A DNA stretch of 15,168 bases from assembly GCA_900548305.1 (NCBI GenBank), contig URJZ01000027.1, forward strand, positions 1-15,168, in the 5' to 3' direction. This document shows, piece by piece, positions 13,451 through 15,168 of this stretch. The DNA is from an uncultured Oscillospiraceae bacterium (GTDB taxonomy: Bacteria; Bacillota; Clostridia; Oscillospirales; Acutalibacteraceae). Numbering within the stretch: position 1 is the first letter of the stretch; each line of letters starts with the position of its first letter. The translations under genes were made by a program, and so were the position numbers. The notes under the pieces were generated by a model. That model did not search any database and was not told the DNA's origin. It saw nothing but the letters and a program-made list of their open reading frames with translations.

Positions 13451-14996
13451 ATAACATTGGTGCGAAAATACGTAAAATAGAGCGTCCTAGACGAGTATAC
13501 CATGGTACAGATTGACACATTTTCAGTGTAATTTCTTGACTTAATTTTTGCGTTTGAAGAAAGTCTTCTTTTACTTCAAACACACTGTGCATATTGTACA
13601 GCCATACACCGCACTCGAAATGCAAATATAAACTTCGGTAATCCAAATTAATAGTACCTACAGTTGCAAATTTATCGTCGACGGTAAATGTTTTACCATG
13701 TATAAACCCTGGAAGATATTCGTATATTTTTACTCCGCTTTCTATCAATATTTGATAGTTGGATTTTGTAACAGCATGTACATACCATTTATCCGGTATG
13801 TGCGGTGTGATGATTCTAACATCAATTCCTCGTTTTGCGGCATTACATAATGCTGTTTGCATTTCATTATCAAGTACCAGATAGGGTGTAGTAATATAAA
13901 CATATTTTTGAGCAGCTCCGACTAGATTTAAATATACATTTTCGCCAATCGCTTCGTAGTCCAGAGGACTGTCCGCATAGGGTTGTACATATCCTGAAGA
14001 GGAAAAGCGTGCTAAACTTTGAGGAGAAGGACGAAATTGCTCGAAATTTTCGTTGATTCCTTTTAAATAGTTCCATAGGGAGAGGAACATAACAGTGAAG
14101 CTCCATGCAGCTTCGCCTTGTACTATAATGGCAGTGTCTTTCCAATGACCAAACCGTTCGACCACATTGATATATTCGTCTGCTAAATTGATTCCTCCCG
14201 TAAACGCAGTGTGTCCATCAATTACTGCAATTTTACGGTGATCTCGGTTATTAAGCTGGGTGGATAACACAGGAATAAACGGGTTGAAAACGCAGCACTG
14301 AATTCCAAGTGCAATTAATTGTTTTTCGTAGCCAAGAGGTAAGGTTCTTAAGCAACCAACGTCATCATAGATTACCCGAACATCAACACCTTCACGGACT
14401 TTGCGGACCAATATTTCTAAAATAGTGTTCCACATAACGCCTTCTTGTACAATAAAATATTCTAAAAATATATAGTGTTTTGCTTCCTCCAATTCTTTAC
14501 ACAAACGAGCAAATTTTTCTTCTCCTATTTTTAAATATTCAGCAGTTGTATTTTGAAATACAGGACACCCGGAGTAATCGATTAAATATCTAGCCTGATT
14601 GGAAGCGTCCAAATCTTGTTGCTGTAAATGTTCGAATACTTGTTTGTTTTGATGTAAATTAGCAGCCATTTTGCTGCCGATCCGTTTTAGTTTCTTTTTG
14701 GTTCTGCGGCTAGCTTTATTTCTACCAAAGAAGATATAAAATAAGCCGCCGAACATAGGAAAGACGACAATAGGCAGTATCCATGCGATTTTATAAGCAG
14801 GATTAATACGATCGTTTAAAATCCACAATACTGCGGCTACACTAATAGCTGTAAAAATAATATACAAATAGAAGTAATAGTTACTAAAATAAAAAATAAG
14901 TGTAATTAGTAGTATGACTTGTATTAAAATGGTGAGTCCTACCAAACATAACCTGCTGAATAAAAGTTTGAAGAATTTGCCAAACAGCTTTTTCAA
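13449..14996 (-). CDS. cls: Cardiolipin synthase (phospholipase D family)
   Basis: This membrane enzyme makes cardiolipin from two phosphatidylglycerol molecules. The 515-residue protein starts with hydrophobic segments (about 13-38, 40-60 and 69-92) that anchor it. The PLDNc segment includes NPAYKIAWILPIVVFPMFG. Two HKD motifs follow: H253-x-K255-x4-D260 in RDHRKIAVIDGHTAFTGG and H433-x-K435-x4-D440 in FIHGKTFTVDDKFATVGT. Both are complete, so the enzyme should be active. The start is a TTG at 14996 with AAAGGAG eight bases upstream; no ATG is better placed. It is a single gene, converging on sigE with a shared terminator. The role is housekeeping, though cardiolipin also matters at division and sporulation septa. 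Confidence 0.96.
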   Translation of the reverse strand: MKKLFGKFFKLLFSRLCLVGLTILIQVILLITLIFYFSNYYFYLYIIFTAISVAAVLWILNDRINPAYKIAWILPIVVFPMFGGLFYIFFGRNKASRRTKKKLKRIGSKMAANLHQNKQVFEHLQQQDLDASNQARYLIDYSGCPVFQNTTAEYLKIGEEKFARLCKELEEAKHYIFLEYFIVQEGVMWNTILEILVRKVREGVDVRVIYDDVGCLRTLPLGYEKQLIALGIQCCVFNPFIPVLSTQLNNRDHRKIAVIDGHTAFTGGINLADEYINVVERFGHWKDTAIIVQGEAAWSFTVMFLSLWNYLKGINENFEQFRPSPQSLARFSSSGYVQPYADSPLDYEAIGENVYLNLVGAAQKYVYITTPYLVLDNEMQTALCNAAKRGIDVRIITPHIPDKWYVHAVTKSNYQILIESGVKIYEYLPGFIHGKTFTVDDKFATVGTINLDYRSLYLHFECGVWLYNMHSVFEVKEDFLQTQKLSQEITLKMCQSVPWYTRLGRSILRIFAPML

Positions 14997-15032
14997 CTCT
15001 TTTTCTCCTTTCCTAGATTAGACCTGTTTAAT

Positions 15033-15067
15033 ATTATAGTTTACTCTAATAGTTCCGCTTATGTCAA
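15033..15067 (-). promoter_or_regulatory. Candidate cls promoter with unusual spacing
   Basis: On the minus strand a perfect TTGACA (15067-15062) and a perfect TATAAT (15038-15033) are 23 bases apart, longer than the normal 16-18. A weaker TAAACT lies 18 bases after TTGACA and could be the real -10. No gene is visible from 15068 to the window end. Confidence 0.4.
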
Positions 15068-15168
15068 ATATGAAAGCAGTAATTTCTCTAAGGATCTCTG
15101 GAAACTTTTAAGTTATGAATAGATTTCAGAACTCCAAGTCTAAGAACTAGGTATGTTCATTGCTACTG

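Noticed and set aside
13366..13512. Small plus-strand frame of 48 codons after sigE
   Set aside because: It has no proper ribosome site, runs through the sigE/cls hairpin terminator and continues antisense into the end of cls; the predicted peptide is a run of Lys/Glu/Arg with no recognisable pattern.

Overview
The window reads as chromosomal core-genome DNA from an A+T-rich, endospore-forming member of the Bacillota, most likely Clostridia. The evidence is the spoIIGA-sigE sporulation pair, two small CotF-like coat proteins, an IreB-family protein, a T-box leader on pheST, strong AGGAGG-type ribosome binding sites, and frequent TTG/GTG starts (four genes). I cannot assign a genus from the sequence alone. 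I see no insertion sequence, prophage, CRISPR array, tRNA or rRNA gene.

Layout. 1-1349: purD (end of purine synthesis) with its terminator. 1377-1871: a GNAT acetyltransferase. 1872-2286: about 415 bases with no convincing gene. 2287-2975 (minus): a 102-residue protein of unknown function and ireB, each with its own promoter and terminator. 3050-6803 (minus): pheS-pheT behind a complete phenylalanine T-box riboswitch and promoter. 6893-10545 (plus): an apparent operon of malQ (4-alpha-glucanotransferase), nnr (NAD(P)HX repair) and a small lipoprotein, ending in a terminator. 10712-11638 (plus): a mazF-type RNase without a visible antitoxin, then two small CotF-like coat proteins and a terminator. 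11656-13358: spoIIGA-sigE behind a promoter that looks like a Spo0A-controlled one. 13428-14996 (minus): cardiolipin synthase, sharing a bidirectional terminator with sigE. 14997-15168: only the cls promoter region.

How the parts work together. The right half has a sporulation theme. SpoIIGA is the membrane protease that removes the pro-sequence of sigma-E, the first mother-cell sigma factor, and the coat proteins act later in the same cell. The nnr - lipoprotein - mazF order resembles the Bacillus acpS-ydcC-alr-ndoAI-ndoA region with alr and the antitoxin gene missing. The left half is housekeeping: purine synthesis, Phe-tRNA charging under tRNA-sensing control, and IreB, linked in other Firmicutes to the PASTA-kinase cell-wall stress pathway.

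No clearly new biological system is visible. The points most worth a second look are the 17-base palindrome in the long-spacer spoIIG promoter, the MazF with no adjacent antitoxin, the GerS/YdcC-position lipoprotein, the tryptophan-rich sigma-E pro-sequence, and the conserved-looking small protein beside IreB.
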